From Methanomassiliicoccus luminyensis B10 (GTDB lineage Archaea; Thermoplasmatota; Thermoplasmata; Methanomassiliicoccales; Methanomassiliicoccaceae), in NCBI RefSeq assembly GCF_000308215.1, contig NZ_CAJE01000024.1:62001-126000 (forward strand): 64,000 nucleotides of DNA. The letters are read 5' to 3'. Shown here piece by piece: positions 35,691 through 44,333 of this stretch. A program made the position numbers and the translations under genes. Within the stretch, counting starts at the first letter, position 1. Each line of letters opens with the position of its first letter. Under the pieces are notes generated by a model. The model did no database searches, was not told where the DNA came from, and was given only the letters and a program-made list of their open reading frames with translations.

Positions 35691-36327
35691 TACTGCCTAA
35701 CTACAAAAAGATTACAATGGACCTCGCTGCTTTGATGGCATGCCTCCTGTGTAGCTCCCTGCCGTTACGGGCGTTCGCATACATTCCGGGGGCGGGACGA
35801 TCATACACTGCATAGATCTGGACATGCATAAGACATGCCATCAGCGCAGGGGGACCGACCGATTCGACCAGGCCCATTCGACCGTATCCGTCGTCTCGTG
35901 TTCTTGGTCAATGACAAAGGCTCGTGCTACCATGTGTCCAGAACTTTCCCCCTCCATCTCCATCAGAGCTGCCAGGGCCGTTCTCTTTCCACACATCTTT
36001 GAGATCTGTCTGCCACTCCATGAACCGTTACGGTTTGAAAAACCGAGCGGTCTCTTTTGCTCGGCGTTGCAACGACCATATCGTCACGTCCTCAGCTCCA
36101 GGCCTCTCAACGAACCGTCCATCCCTGACCGGAGGGGGCCAAAGAACCGAAAGCAATGGTCCTGTCGTCATGTTGCATCTCCTTCACCGTGGGGATGGAT
36201 GGATCAAAGGCGTTATGGCCTTCGTTTACGGCCGTTATTACGGCAGCTCGGCGACCCGTCCTGGCATCTCATCGATTGGCCTGCATGCACGGGCATCATC
36301 GAATCATTCCATACCGATGAATGACAC
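35691..36327. other. Intergenic stretch without a recognisable gene
   Basis: About 640 bp with mixed composition. ORFs of 130-200 codons on the plus strand here (for example 35924-36526) overlap marR on the opposite strand and lack protein-like composition. It may be the decayed remains of a lost gene. No repeats or RNA structures were clear. Confidence 0.4.
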
Positions 36328-36771
36328 TCACGCCTCATCTCCGCGATCCATTCGCCCCAGCAACTTGTACAAAAGTGCATACAGCGTTTCGGCTTCCTCC
36401 AGGGAAAGCGGTATGCACTTACCCATCTGCGCGGGGATCGTTTTTGCTTTTTCCTTTAACTTCTCCCCCATCTCCGTGATGGTGATATTGACTGCGCGCT
36501 CGTCCTCCTTGGAACGCTCACGCTGAACGAGCCCCTTAGCCTCAAGTCGCTTTAATAGCGGCGTCAGCGTGCCAGAATCGAGATACAGATGCTCGCCCAG
36601 GTCTTTCACGCCGACTCGTTTGTGTTCCCATAGGACCATCATCGCGATATACTGTGTATACGTTAGGTCGATTTCGTCCAAAAACGGCTTGTATTTTTTT
36701 ACAACCTCTCTGGCACAGGCATATATCGGAAAACAGATCTGATTTTCAAGCTTCAGCACATCGTGATTCAT
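36328..36771 (-). CDS. MarR family transcriptional regulator (OhrR-like)
   Basis: This 147-aa regulator has an OhrR-type N-terminus, LENQICFPIYACAREVVKKY, whose Cys (QICF) matches the peroxide-sensing cysteine of OhrR. The winged helix is VGVKDLGEHLYLDSGTLTPLLKRLEAKGLVQR. The wing ERSKEDERAVNI is well conserved. OhrR proteins repress organic-peroxide defence genes until oxidised. The glutathione peroxidase gene 270 bp upstream on the same strand is a plausible target. GC content is low and the protein resembles Firmicutes homologues, so lateral transfer is likely. ATG 36771 has GGGAGA upstream. Confidence 0.88.
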   Translation of the reverse strand: MNHDVLKLENQICFPIYACAREVVKKYKPFLDEIDLTYTQYIAMMVLWEHKRVGVKDLGEHLYLDSGTLTPLLKRLEAKGLVQRERSKEDERAVNITITEMGEKLKEKAKTIPAQMGKCIPLSLEEAETLYALLYKLLGRMDRGDEA

Positions 36772-37043
36772 ACGGTCTCCCCCTTCGCCATTTGCAACCC
36801 CGTATGGGTATTCCGCACACGGCCTTTCATGATCAGCCCGCACAGGATGCGAGATGACGATCAAGCAATGTACCGCCTGGTCCCATAACCTTCCTCTTCC
36901 CGGCAGACCCATCCACCGACGCATTCATAATCTGCCAATTGCCGCCGCCGGTAGGACCGGATGCTATGGACCGCATCGTCCTCCAGCCACCATATGGATG
37001 TGGATGAACGGACGTCTTTTAATATATAGCTGCGTCGCGTTTA

Positions 37044-37523
37044 TCATTCCTCCAAAAGCTCAGCAATGGCCTTTTCAATGGCCGCCGGGGATTTGGTGGG
37101 CGCATAACGGGCCACTACCTCACCTTTTTTATTGATGAGGAATTTCGTAAAATTCCATTTTATGTTAGGTCCGCCGAGACCACTTTTCTGAGATTTGAGC
37201 CAAGAATAAAGAGGGCTTTCACCCTCACCGTTGACATCGATTTTATCGAACTGTCGGAAAGTGATCCCGTAGCGGCCTGTGCAGAAGTTGCCTATTTCCT
37301 CATTGGTTCCGGGAGCTTGGTTCGCAAATTGGTTGCATGGAAAGTCAAGAATCTCGAACCCTTTGTCTTTGTGTTTATCATATAAAACCTGCAATCCGCT
37401 GTACTGAGGTGTTAACCCACAGCCCGTCGCCGTGTTAACAATCAATAGTACCTTTCCCTTGTAATCAGAAAAACGCACCACATTGCCTTTCGCGTCTTTT
37501 GCGGTCAAATCATAGAGTTTCAT
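37044..37523 (-). CDS. Glutathione peroxidase-like thiol peroxidase
   Basis: This 159-aa enzyme has the GPx signatures LIVNTATGCGLTPQY with the peroxidatic Cys (in place of Sec), the LDFPCNQFANQAPG motif with the second Cys, and KWNFTKFL. Such Cys-type GPx usually take electrons from thioredoxin rather than glutathione. AAGGAGG stands before the ATG. Low GC and close similarity to clostridial forms suggest horizontal transfer together with the OhrR-like regulator gene. It adds to the oxidative-defence set of the window. Confidence 0.92.
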   Translation of the reverse strand: MKLYDLTAKDAKGNVVRFSDYKGKVLLIVNTATGCGLTPQYSGLQVLYDKHKDKGFEILDFPCNQFANQAPGTNEEIGNFCTGRYGITFRQFDKIDVNGEGESPLYSWLKSQKSGLGGPNIKWNFTKFLINKKGEVVARYAPTKSPAAIEKAIAELLEE

Positions 37524-37854
37524 TTGGTTCCTCCTTGACTCAATTGAATTGTATGTAATCAAATTGTGCTATATCTATTTGGCGGTGTCAAGCGCGCTCC
37601 TCCGACCAGGGCGAAACCTAGACCCATGGGCATACTGGTCGATCTGTTTGTGCATCCGCGCATCGCAAATGATCATACGGAAGCTCATCCTTTTGCCCTT
37701 ACACACATCGCTAAAAGTCACCCCGCCGGAAGCATCATCTTCCCGCTTTTTTCATCCTCCCTCCGGGGGCTACCCTTCTTCTCTCCCTATGGCGGAGGTA
37801 CTTGGACCGACAACGGAACGGAGATTATGTGCCCCCTACTTGCCGGCATCGCGC
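37524..37854. other. Intergenic stretch without a recognisable gene
   Basis: 331 bp between gpx and the end of the cysE fusion gene. Short plus-strand ORFs here have no protein-like composition. I see only the likely gpx promoter region (AT-richer near 37540-37580). Confidence 0.4.
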
Positions 37855-39513
37855 TTACCTGATGTCCACGAAGGGCACGATGTCGCAGCAGCCGCAGCGG
37901 TTGCACATTGTCTCGAAGGTCAGGGTGCTGAGCCCATGTCTCTCCAGGATGTCCTTCTGCGCCCGGACCAGGCGGAGAAGGCGGTCCTTGTCCACTGGCC
38001 TGACGCTACCGATCTCGCTGGCAAGGGCGTTCCTGTTCATGTTGTTGGTCCGGAGGGCGCGAAGAGTGGCCACGCTCCCGATCTCGGCCAGGTGCTCCAC
38101 GCCCTGGAGGACGTTCTCGTCACTTTCCCCCAGCCCGATGATGATATTGGAGGTCACCCTGCCTCTTCCGAACACCTCCACGGCGTGCTCGATGGACCGC
38201 AGGATGAGGTCGTAGTCCTTCTTTCCGCACACCTTCTCGAAGATGCCGCGGTCGTAGGTCTCGATGTTCAGCTTGATCTCGTCGGCGCCAGCTTCCTTCA
38301 GGAGGTCGATCTGCTCCATTTCCGAGATATACGGCTCCACGCCAATGGTGACGGACGGGAGCGCCTCCCTTACTCCGCGGACCACTTCCGCGATGCGCTC
38401 TACCGTCCGTTCAGCGGTGTCCGGCACGCCCGACGTGATGGCCACCGCGTCGAAGCCGACCTTGTGGTGGGCCTCGACGATCATCCGCATCACCTTCTCA
38501 GGGGTGTGCCCCTTTTCCTGGCTCTCCTCCAGAAGTGGGGACGCGCAGAAGCTGCACCCGTAGATGCACCGGTTGTCCAGGTTGAAGAACGCCTGCTCGG
38601 GGGCGTGGAACACCACCGGCTCGATCTTCACCTCCTCGATGAACACCTCCCCGTCCCGGCACAGGGAGTACGTCCCGCCGTTCGGCACCAGCTCGAAGTC
38701 CCCCCGGTCGCGGGATACGGCCTTCTTGACCCTGGTGCCCTCGAACGCCAGCACTATGCCGGTGCTCCCGGCCCCGGGGCCGGCGGTCGAGCAGCTGGCC
38801 CGGAACGGCAGTTCCATGTCCTGGGGTATCTTCACGGGGCCAGATAGCAGAAGCGTGGCCTTCTTGTCAGCGGTGTGCATGATCCTCTCCTCGATGTCGT
38901 TGAGCCTGGAGTCCAGCCCGGCGATGGCCCGGCGGACCTCGTCCAGCGTATGCGCCAGCGGGTCAGGCAAGGGAGCTACGGTAGCTTCCGGGGCCTCCTT
39001 GCGCCCGTCTACCTTGATGACCTTGCCCGGCACTCCCACCACGGTGCTGTTGGGGGGCACGTCCTTCACCACCACCGACCCGGCGCCGATCTTGGAGCCG
39101 GCCCCGATGATGATGTTGCCCAGCACGGTGGCGTTGGAGCCGATGACCACATCGTTGCCGATGGTGGGATGCCTCTTCTCTTTCGATGTGCTCACCCCTC
39201 CCAGCGTCACCCCCTGGAAGATGGATACGTTGTCCCCGATCTCGGCCGTTTCCCCGATGACCACGCCGGTGGCGTGGTCGATGAAGAACCCCTTGCCGAT
39301 CTTGGCCCCGGGGTGGATGTCCGTGCCCGTCAGCACCCGTGATGCGTAGTTGATGGCTCTGGCCAGCTTGTACTGTCCCTTCTCGTATAGGCGGTGGGAC
39401 GTCCGATACAGGAAGATGGCGTGAAGGCCGGGGCTGAACATGAGCGCCTCGCCGAACGACCTGGGCGCGGGATCTCTCTCCAGAACGGTGTTGACGTCAT
39501 CCTTCCAGCTCAT
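37855..39513 (-). CDS. Serine O-acetyltransferase fused to a radical SAM (biotin synthase-related) domain
   Basis: This single open frame of 552 aa joins two enzymes. Residues 1 to about 175 are an EpsC-type serine acetyltransferase: [19 protein letters not shown], then left-handed beta-helix hexapeptides [24 protein letters not shown] and [20 protein letters not shown] linker with a helical segment follows. Residues about 300-552 are a radical SAM domain with [24 protein letters not shown] and a C-terminal [12 protein letters not shown], resembling the biotin-synthase-related group (COG2516). The first half makes O-acetylserine; the second has no known substrate. GGAGG precedes ATG 39513. 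A sulfur-regulon palindrome lies about 100 bp upstream. Confidence 0.85.
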   Translation of the reverse strand: MSWKDDVNTVLERDPAPRSFGEALMFSPGLHAIFLYRTSHRLYEKGQYKLARAINYASRVLTGTDIHPGAKIGKGFFIDHATGVVIGETAEIGDNVSIFQGVTLGGVSTSKEKRHPTIGNDVVIGSNATVLGNIIIGAGSKIGAGSVVVKDVPPNSTVVGVPGKVIKVDGRKEAPEATVAPLPDPLAHTLDEVRRAIAGLDSRLNDIEERIMHTADKKATLLLSGPVKIPQDMELPFRASCSTAGPGAGSTGIVLAFEGTRVKKAVSRDRGDFELVPNGGTYSLCRDGEVFIEEVKIEPVVFHAPEQAFFNLDNRCIYGCSFCASPLLEESQEKGHTPEKVMRMIVEAHHKVGFDAVAITSGVPDTAERTVERIAEVVRGVREALPSVTIGVEPYISEMEQIDLLKEAGADEIKLNIETYDRGIFEKVCGKKDYDLILRSIEHAVEVFGRGRVTSNIIIGLGESDENVLQGVEHLAEIGSVATLRALRTNNMNRNALASEIGSVRPVDKDRLLRLVRAQKDILERHGLSTLTFETMCNRCGCCDIVPFVDIR

Positions 39514-39608
39514 GAGCGTTCCTCCGGGCCGCCGCCCCGCGAGCTCCACGGCCCCGACCCGATGGCCGCCATCGATGCTAGAGGCAAATGACCGGGACGT
39601 ATTTCTTT

Positions 39609-39622
39609 TTAACGATTGTGAA
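39609..39622. promoter_or_regulatory. TTAAC-N4-GTGAA palindrome before the cysE fusion gene
   Basis: TTAACGATTGTGAA is a one-mismatch copy of the TTAAC-N4-GTTAA motif, 96 bp upstream of the start. On the minus strand it abuts an A/T-rich TTAAAAAGAAATA that could be the TATA box. Confidence 0.55.
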
Positions 39623-39675
39623 TTGATTGACGCAGCGCTCTCGGTGCCCGGTCCCGCGAGATCGAGAAAGTTATT

Positions 39676-39707
39676 TGTAACGATTATTACATGTAACAGT
39701 CGTTACA
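39676..39707. promoter_or_regulatory. Tandem TGTAAC-N4-GTTACA palindromes before the MFS operon
   Basis: Two adjoining 16-bp sites: TGTAACgattATTACA (39676-39691, one mismatch) and TGTAACagtcGTTACA (39692-39707, perfect). They lie about 85-115 bp before the MFS start. They resemble the TTAAC-type sites but carry G in place of the outer T, so the binder may be a different protein. Confidence 0.6.
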
Positions 39708-39790
39708 TCTTGTTCGGAGGATCCTCTGGCATTGCCGCCCCGGCCGCATCGGACCGGTGGCCGGGAGGGGCTGGGAAGAAGGAACGGGCG

Positions 39791-41032
39791 ATGGGCGCGG
39801 AAGCCAAGAAGAGGTTCGCGCCGGCCGTGACCGTCATTATCCTGTTCGGCATCATCAGCATGCTGGGGGATGTGGTCTACGAAGGCGCCCGCAGCGTCAA
39901 CAGCCAATACCTGAGCCTCCTGGGGGTCAGCGCGGCCACCGTCGGACTGGCTTTTGGGATCGGAGAGTTCCTGGGGTACTCCCTCCGCATGGTCGCCGGG
40001 GTGCTGTCGGACCGGAGCGGCAACTACTGGACGTTCATGTTCGCGGGGTACGGGATGCTGGCGGTCGTGCCGCTGATGGGCCTGACCATGAACTGGAACA
40101 TCCTCATCGTCCTGATATTGATGGAGCGTATAGGGAAGGCGCTGCGCAATCCGGCCAAGGACACCATCGTATCCAGGGTATCGGAGGGCCAGGTAGGGGT
40201 GGGGTTCGCCTTCGGCCTCCAGGAAGCGCTGGACCAGGTGGGGGCGTTCATAGGTCCGCTGATCTTCATCATGGTGTTCTATCTCACCGGGAAGAATGAG
40301 ATCGCCCAGTACCAGTCGGGTTATCAATCGCTGTTCATCGCGGTCGTTCTCCTGATGATATTCCTGGCCTACGCGTACCGCAGGGTGAAAAAGGATGAAC
40401 TGATCCCCGCCATGCCCAAAAGGGAGTTTCGGACGGAGAGGCTGAAGCCGATATTCTGGGTCTACACGGCCTTCACCTTCTTCTGCACGCTGGGGTTCGT
40501 AAACTTCAGCCTGGTGGGCTTTCACCTGAAGGACAGCGGCATCATGTCCGATGCGAACATCGTGCTGCTGTACTCCGTCGCCATGATCGTTGACGCGGCG
40601 ACGGCCCTGCTGGTCGGAAAAGCGTACGACCGCTTGAAAATAAGGACCGGGATGAAGACCGGAGGGCTGCTCGTTCTGACGGCCATCCCCCTCGTCACGC
40701 TGCTGTTGCCGTTCCTGACCCTGAGCGGCTCGATCCCGCTGATCGTGGCGGGGATGGTGCTCTTCGGGGTGGTCCTGGGGACCCACGAGACCGTCATGCG
40801 CTCGGCCATCGCCGACATCACGCCGTTCCACAAGCGGGGGACCGGCTACGGCGTGTTCAACACCGCCTACGGCCTGGCCCTGCTGGGCGGGGCGGCCCTG
40901 ATGGGCTGGCTGTACGATCTGGACCAGGCCGGGCTGATCGTGGCCTTTGTCGGGGCGGCCGAGATAATCGCCCTGCTGATCTATGTCGGGATGCGCCGCA
41001 TGGTCAGGACGGGCCGGCCTGGAACGGGGTGA
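39791..41032 (+). CDS. Major facilitator superfamily transporter
   Basis: This 413-aa membrane protein has about twelve transmembrane helices. The region between helices 2 and 3 has RMVAGVLSDRSGNYW, the MFS loop form, and GKALRNPAKDTIVSRVSEGQ is a typical early cytoplasmic motif. The second half has AMIVDAATALLVGKAYDRLKIR. Substrate unknown. The downstream gene encodes a ChrB-like protein, so export of chromate or another oxyanion is one possibility. ATG 39791 is chosen over the far-upstream open frame. Tandem palindromes stand before it. The stop overlaps a possible GTG of the next gene, showing an operon. Confidence 0.85.
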   Translation: MGAEAKKRFAPAVTVIILFGIISMLGDVVYEGARSVNSQYLSLLGVSAATVGLAFGIGEFLGYSLRMVAGVLSDRSGNYWTFMFAGYGMLAVVPLMGLTMNWNILIVLILMERIGKALRNPAKDTIVSRVSEGQVGVGFAFGLQEALDQVGAFIGPLIFIMVFYLTGKNEIAQYQSGYQSLFIAVVLLMIFLAYAYRRVKKDELIPAMPKREFRTERLKPIFWVYTAFTFFCTLGFVNFSLVGFHLKDSGIMSDANIVLLYSVAMIVDAATALLVGKAYDRLKIRTGMKTGGLLVLTAIPLVTLLLPFLTLSGSIPLIVAGMVLFGVVLGTHETVMRSAIADITPFHKRGTGYGVFNTAYGLALLGGAALMGWLYDLDQAGLIVAFVGAAEIIALLIYVGMRRMVRTGRPGTG

Positions 41033-41037
41033 CGCGT

Positions 41038-41583
41038 ATGGAACACCAGGAATGGCTGACGATCAACTACACTCTTCCCAAGGAGCCGTCGCGGGCCCGG
41101 GTGAACGCATGGAGGAAGCTTAAGAAGAGCGGAGCAGTGCTCCTGGGCCAGTCGGTATGGGTCTTGCCCATGAGCGAGGACAACGAGGCCTTCATGCGGG
41201 ACCTCTCCGGCGGGATCCGGCGCGACGGGGGCGATGCTTACCTGATGAAGATGGTCCCTCGCGACGAGGCCACCTCAGAGCGCCTGGTGGCCGCTTTTGA
41301 CAAGGCGAGGGACGAGGAGTACGGGGAGCTTATCGAACAATCCGACGCCTTCCTCCACGAGCTGGAAGTGGAATCCGCACGGAGGAAGTTCACCTTTGCG
41401 GAGCTGGAGGAGAACGAGTGCGGGTTCCAGAAGCTGGCCGATTGGCACCGCAAGATCACGGAACGTGATTTCCACGGGGCCTCCCTGCGCTCCTCCGCCG
41501 ATGAGAAGCTGGAAGAGTGCCGGGTGCGGCTGGAGGCGTTCTGCGCGGAGGTCTATCGGCAGAATGACGAGGTCCCGCAATGA
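41038..41583 (+). CDS. ChrB N-terminal domain-like protein
   Basis: This 181-aa soluble protein opens with LTINYTLPKEPSRARVNAWRKLKKSGAVLLGQSVWVLPMSED. This is the ferredoxin-like ChrB N-terminal (PaaX-like Cas2-fold) domain, followed by long helices. ChrB regulates or assists chromate resistance; the C-terminal superoxide-dismutase-like part of full ChrB is absent. ATG 41038 follows GGGGTGA; GTG 41029, overlapping the MFS stop, is an alternative. Its own ATGA overlaps the DUF1232 gene. A regulator of the operon through the tandem palindromes is possible. Confidence 0.75.
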   Translation: MEHQEWLTINYTLPKEPSRARVNAWRKLKKSGAVLLGQSVWVLPMSEDNEAFMRDLSGGIRRDGGDAYLMKMVPRDEATSERLVAAFDKARDEEYGELIEQSDAFLHELEVESARRKFTFAELEENECGFQKLADWHRKITERDFHGASLRSSADEKLEECRVRLEAFCAEVYRQNDEVPQ

Positions 41584-41966
41584 CGAGGGACGGGAGCGTG
41601 CCCTTGAAAGAGCGGGCAGGACAGCTGAGGACGGACCTCCCCGCCGTGTTCCTGGCGCTGAAGAAGAAGGAAACTCCGGTGCTGGCGAAGATATGCGCCG
41701 GGGCCACCGTCGCATACGCCCTGTCACCCGTGGACCTCATTCCCGATTTCATCCCGGTCCTCGGCTATCTGGACGATCTGATCGTCCTGCCCGCGCTGGT
41801 GGCATTGACCATGAAGCTGATCCCGCGGGACGTTCTGGCGCGATGCCGGGACGAGTCCGCCGAGATGTGGCGGGACGGAAGGCCGAAAAGGTGGCGTTAT
41901 GCGCTGCCTATCATAGCCCTTTGGCTGATCGTCCTGTACCTGATCGCGAAGGCGATATGGCTCTGA
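41580..41966 (+). CDS. DUF1232 (YkvA-like) membrane protein
   Basis: This 128-aa protein has the DUF1232 core AYALSPVDLIPDFIPVLGYLDDLIVLPALVAL, a conserved acidic membrane-embedded hairpin, plus a C-terminal helix (LPIIALWLIVLYLIAKAIWL). Function unknown. It is translationally coupled (ATGA) to the ChrB-like gene and ends the operon, convergent with larE. Confidence 0.88.
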   Translation: MTRDGSVPLKERAGQLRTDLPAVFLALKKKETPVLAKICAGATVAYALSPVDLIPDFIPVLGYLDDLIVLPALVALTMKLIPRDVLARCRDESAEMWRDGRPKRWRYALPIIALWLIVLYLIAKAIWL

Positions 41967-41983
41967 CCCGTTCCCCTTAAAGC

Positions 41984-42817
41984 TCACGGCCGCTCGGCCG
42001 GAGGAGTGCCCCGGAATCCTGCGAGGTCGAGGCACGCATACCTGTACCCGGCCTTCCGCACCCCCTCCACAATGGCCCCTCTCAGCTCCACCGCCCGGGC
42101 CAGGTCCTCGGGGAGGAGCTCGATCCTGGCGGTGTCCCCGGCGTGCCGGACCCGGAACTGGCGGAAGCCCAGGCCGTGCAGGACGTCCTCGGCCGCTTCT
42201 ATCCTTGACAGCAGCTCCGGCGTTACCGGGGTGCCCTGGGGCACCCGAGAGGAGAGGCAGGCCATGGCCGGCTTGTCCCATACCTGGATATCCAGCGTCC
42301 GCGCCAGCTCGCGGACGTCCTGCTTGGTCAGCTCGAGCTCGATCAGGGGAGAGCGGACCCCTTGCTCCCGGGCGGCCCGCTGCCCCGGCCGGTCGTCCGA
42401 AAGGTCGTCCAAGTTGTTGCCGTCCACGATGACGCTGAACCCCTCGTCCCCGGCGATGCCGCGGAGCCGGCGGAACAGCGCGCTCTTGCAATGATAGCAG
42501 CGGTCCCCGTCGTTGGCCCGGTACCGGTCGTCCAGGTGCTCCTCCGTGGTGACAAGCCGGACCCTCGCCCCGCATCTCTCGGCCAGCTCCACGGCGGCAT
42601 CCCTCTCCCGCCTGGGGTAGCTGGGGGAAACGCCGATGCACGACAGCGCCCGGGGCCCCAGCTCCTCGCCGGCCACGGCCATCAGCAGCGAGCTGTCCAC
42701 TCCTCCTGAGTATGCCACCAGGACGGAGTCCCATTGCCTGAACCATCGGCGGAGGGTTCCCAGCTTGCGTTGGACATCATCAGGCATGTCGGTCATGGCA
42801 TCCTCAGCAGAACACAT
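41984..42817 (-). CDS. larE: LarE-like ATP-dependent sulfur transferase
   Basis: This 277-aa PP-loop enzyme has the motif LVAYSGGVDSSLLMAVAGE. The LarE-type segment DGDRCYHCKSALF and the conserved CLSSRVPQGTPVT are present; LarE uses an equivalent Cys as the sulfur donor or as a cluster ligand. LarE thiolates a pyridinium precursor of the nickel-pincer cofactor. No larB or larC is in the window, so other sulfur-insertion roles remain open. Start 42817 follows TGAGGA; 42796 is an alternative. It belongs with the many sulfur-handling genes here. Confidence 0.9.
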   Translation of the reverse strand: MCSAEDAMTDMPDDVQRKLGTLRRWFRQWDSVLVAYSGGVDSSLLMAVAGEELGPRALSCIGVSPSYPRRERDAAVELAERCGARVRLVTTEEHLDDRYRANDGDRCYHCKSALFRRLRGIAGDEGFSVIVDGNNLDDLSDDRPGQRAAREQGVRSPLIELELTKQDVRELARTLDIQVWDKPAMACLSSRVPQGTPVTPELLSRIEAAEDVLHGLGFRQFRVRHAGDTARIELLPEDLARAVELRGAIVEGVRKAGYRYACLDLAGFRGTPPAERP

Positions 42818-42866
42818 ACGGTCCTCATAGCAGTTGCCGCCCGGCCCTTGACGGCGTCGGGGGATA

Positions 42867-42896
42867 CAAAAAGAGGGGAAGGTCCCGCGGGGGACC
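42867..42896 (-). terminator. Terminator after the small hypothetical gene
   Basis: GGTCCC-GCGG-GGGACC (42881-42896) is a perfect stem. On the minus strand CCTTCCCCTCTTTTTGT follows. It lies just past the stop of the gene ending at 42917. Confidence 0.65.
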
Positions 42897-42916
42897 CCCT
42901 TCGTTCATGTTGTGGC

Positions 42917-43180
42917 CTAGCGGCTCAGGCTCAGGGTGTACCCGAAGCCTTCCAGCTTGCGCTGCACCAGGGTTATCATCTGGTCCTTGTCCGAATGGTC
43001 CCCTAGCTCGGCGTGGAGCTGCCCGCCCATGGAATGGGCCTTGACCCTGTGCCCCATTATATCGCCGAGGTCGCAGAAGACCTCCATCAACTGAGGACCT
43101 TTGAGGACGGTGAACCCCGTGCTGGTAATGTTCATCCGTCCGATCTCCACTCCCCTGTCGGTAACACGGTACTCGCTCAT
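42917..43180 (-). CDS. Small hypothetical protein
   Basis: This 87-aa soluble protein (MSEYRVTDRGVEIGRMNIT, then LKGPQLMEVFCDLGDIMGHR) is alpha/beta in pattern, with one Cys. I do not recognise it. ATG 43180 is chosen since the residues before it are not conserved-looking. A strong terminator follows. The gene has good GC-rich codon use, so it is likely real. Confidence 0.55.
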   Translation of the reverse strand: MSEYRVTDRGVEIGRMNITSTGFTVLKGPQLMEVFCDLGDIMGHRVKAHSMGGQLHAELGDHSDKDQMITLVQRKLEGFGYTLSLSR

Positions 43181-43557
43181 CTGATGCCCCAATTATTTGC
43201 ACCTAAGGAATCTCGTATAGTTATGCTTTTCTCGAAGCAATCCTGGTATTAACAAACGAACCGGGCATGACCTGGCCGCCAGCTAGACCATGTGACCGGA
43301 CCGATTCCGAATTGCATATCTATCCCTTCCGCGCAACGGCCCGGCGGGGGCGGAGGGAGAAAGCCTCTCGAACCCCACCCTCAGGCACCGTCAGGGTGCT
43401 CGCATGCTACCGGACCGACGGTCCGTCCAGGAATATTCCGTTCGAGCGGGTCCAGGCTGGCCTGGCGCCTTATCATGCCTTTTCAAGGCCTTCATGCGCC
43501 TTTCTGCCAACATTTTATTCTATTATGAATCTCCCACATCACAGTCATTAAATAACT
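43181..43557. other. Intergenic stretch without a recognisable gene
   Basis: About 380 bp between the small hypothetical gene and the XRE-CBS promoter. Overlapping plus-strand ORFs (43267-43551 and others) look random and end in the AT-rich promoter. No repeats seen. Confidence 0.4.
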
Positions 43558-43571
43558 TAACAATCGTTATA
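43558..43571. promoter_or_regulatory. TTAAC-N4-GTTAT palindrome before the XRE-CBS gene
   Basis: TTAACAATCGTTAT is a near-perfect copy of the sulfur-regulon palindrome, 102 bp upstream of the TTG start. Autoregulation of the regulator is the simplest reading. Confidence 0.6.
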
Positions 43572-43673
43572 CCGCCGCCGAACCAAGCGCTGAACCGCAG
43601 GTCTGCGGGTCGGGGACCGGATGTTCGCGTACAGAGAAGGGCGGCGCCGAACGACCAAAGAGCAGGTGAGAGA

Positions 43674-44255
43674 TTGAAAGCGGTACGATTCCCGGAAGCG
43701 ACACAGATCAGGCAGATGCGGCACTCCCTCGGCATCACCCAGTCAGCCCTGGCCAAGAGGTCCGGGGTAAGCCAATCCACCATCGCCAAGATCGAGAGGT
43801 GCAAGATCAAGGGCAGCTACCCCGAGGTGGTGAAGCTCTTCGAGGCTTTGGAGGACGAGGCGGAGACGCGGCTGACCAAGGTCCGCTTGCGCGACATCAG
43901 CACCAAGCAGGTCATCGGGCTCCAGGCCGAGGACCCGGTCAGGAGGGCCTCCGAGCTGATGAGGGAGCATGACATCTCCCAGATGCCGGTGTTCGAGGGC
44001 GACCGAGTGGTCGGCAGCCTCTGCGACAAGACCATCCTGGAGCTGGTGATGGCCGGCATGAAGATCGAGGAGGTCGCCCGCAGGCCCATACGGTCCGTCA
44101 TGGACGGCCCCTTCCCCGTGGTGGACGAGGACGTAGAGAAGGAGTCGGTGGAATCGCTGATTCTCGCCGAGCACGCCGTTCTCACCACCCGCAACGGGAA
44201 GATAACCGGCATAGTCACGGGAGCGGACCTCATCCAGATCGACTGGTCGATCTGA
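43674..44255 (+). CDS. XRE-family HTH regulator with CBS pair
   Basis: This 193-aa protein has an N-terminal XRE helix-turn-helix (IRQMRHSLGITQSALAKRSGVSQSTIAKIERCKIKG). Two CBS domains follow (LRDISTKQVIGLQAEDPVRRASELMREHDISQMPVF and RSVMDGPFPVVDEDVEKESVESL). CBS pairs bind adenosyl ligands such as AMP, S-adenosylmethionine or methylthioadenosine. A DNA-binding protein that senses such a ligand fits control of sulfur amino acid genes. The TTG start has AGGTGAG upstream and gives the natural N-terminus. A shared palindrome stands in its own promoter. It is convergent with cysK. Confidence 0.88.
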   Translation: MKAVRFPEATQIRQMRHSLGITQSALAKRSGVSQSTIAKIERCKIKGSYPEVVKLFEALEDEAETRLTKVRLRDISTKQVIGLQAEDPVRRASELMREHDISQMPVFEGDRVVGSLCDKTILELVMAGMKIEEVARRPIRSVMDGPFPVVDEDVEKESVESLILAEHAVLTTRNGKITGIVTGADLIQIDWSI

Positions 44256-44333
44256 GGCCCGACCGTTCTTTATTTTTTCGATTTAGTAAAAATGGGATGA
44301 AGGGGTTTGGGATGCCTGCGGAGGCGGCCCGGC

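Noticed and set aside
35924-36526. 200-codon plus-strand ORF before and across marR
   Set aside because: It runs antisense to the MarR gene and lacks any protein-like pattern.
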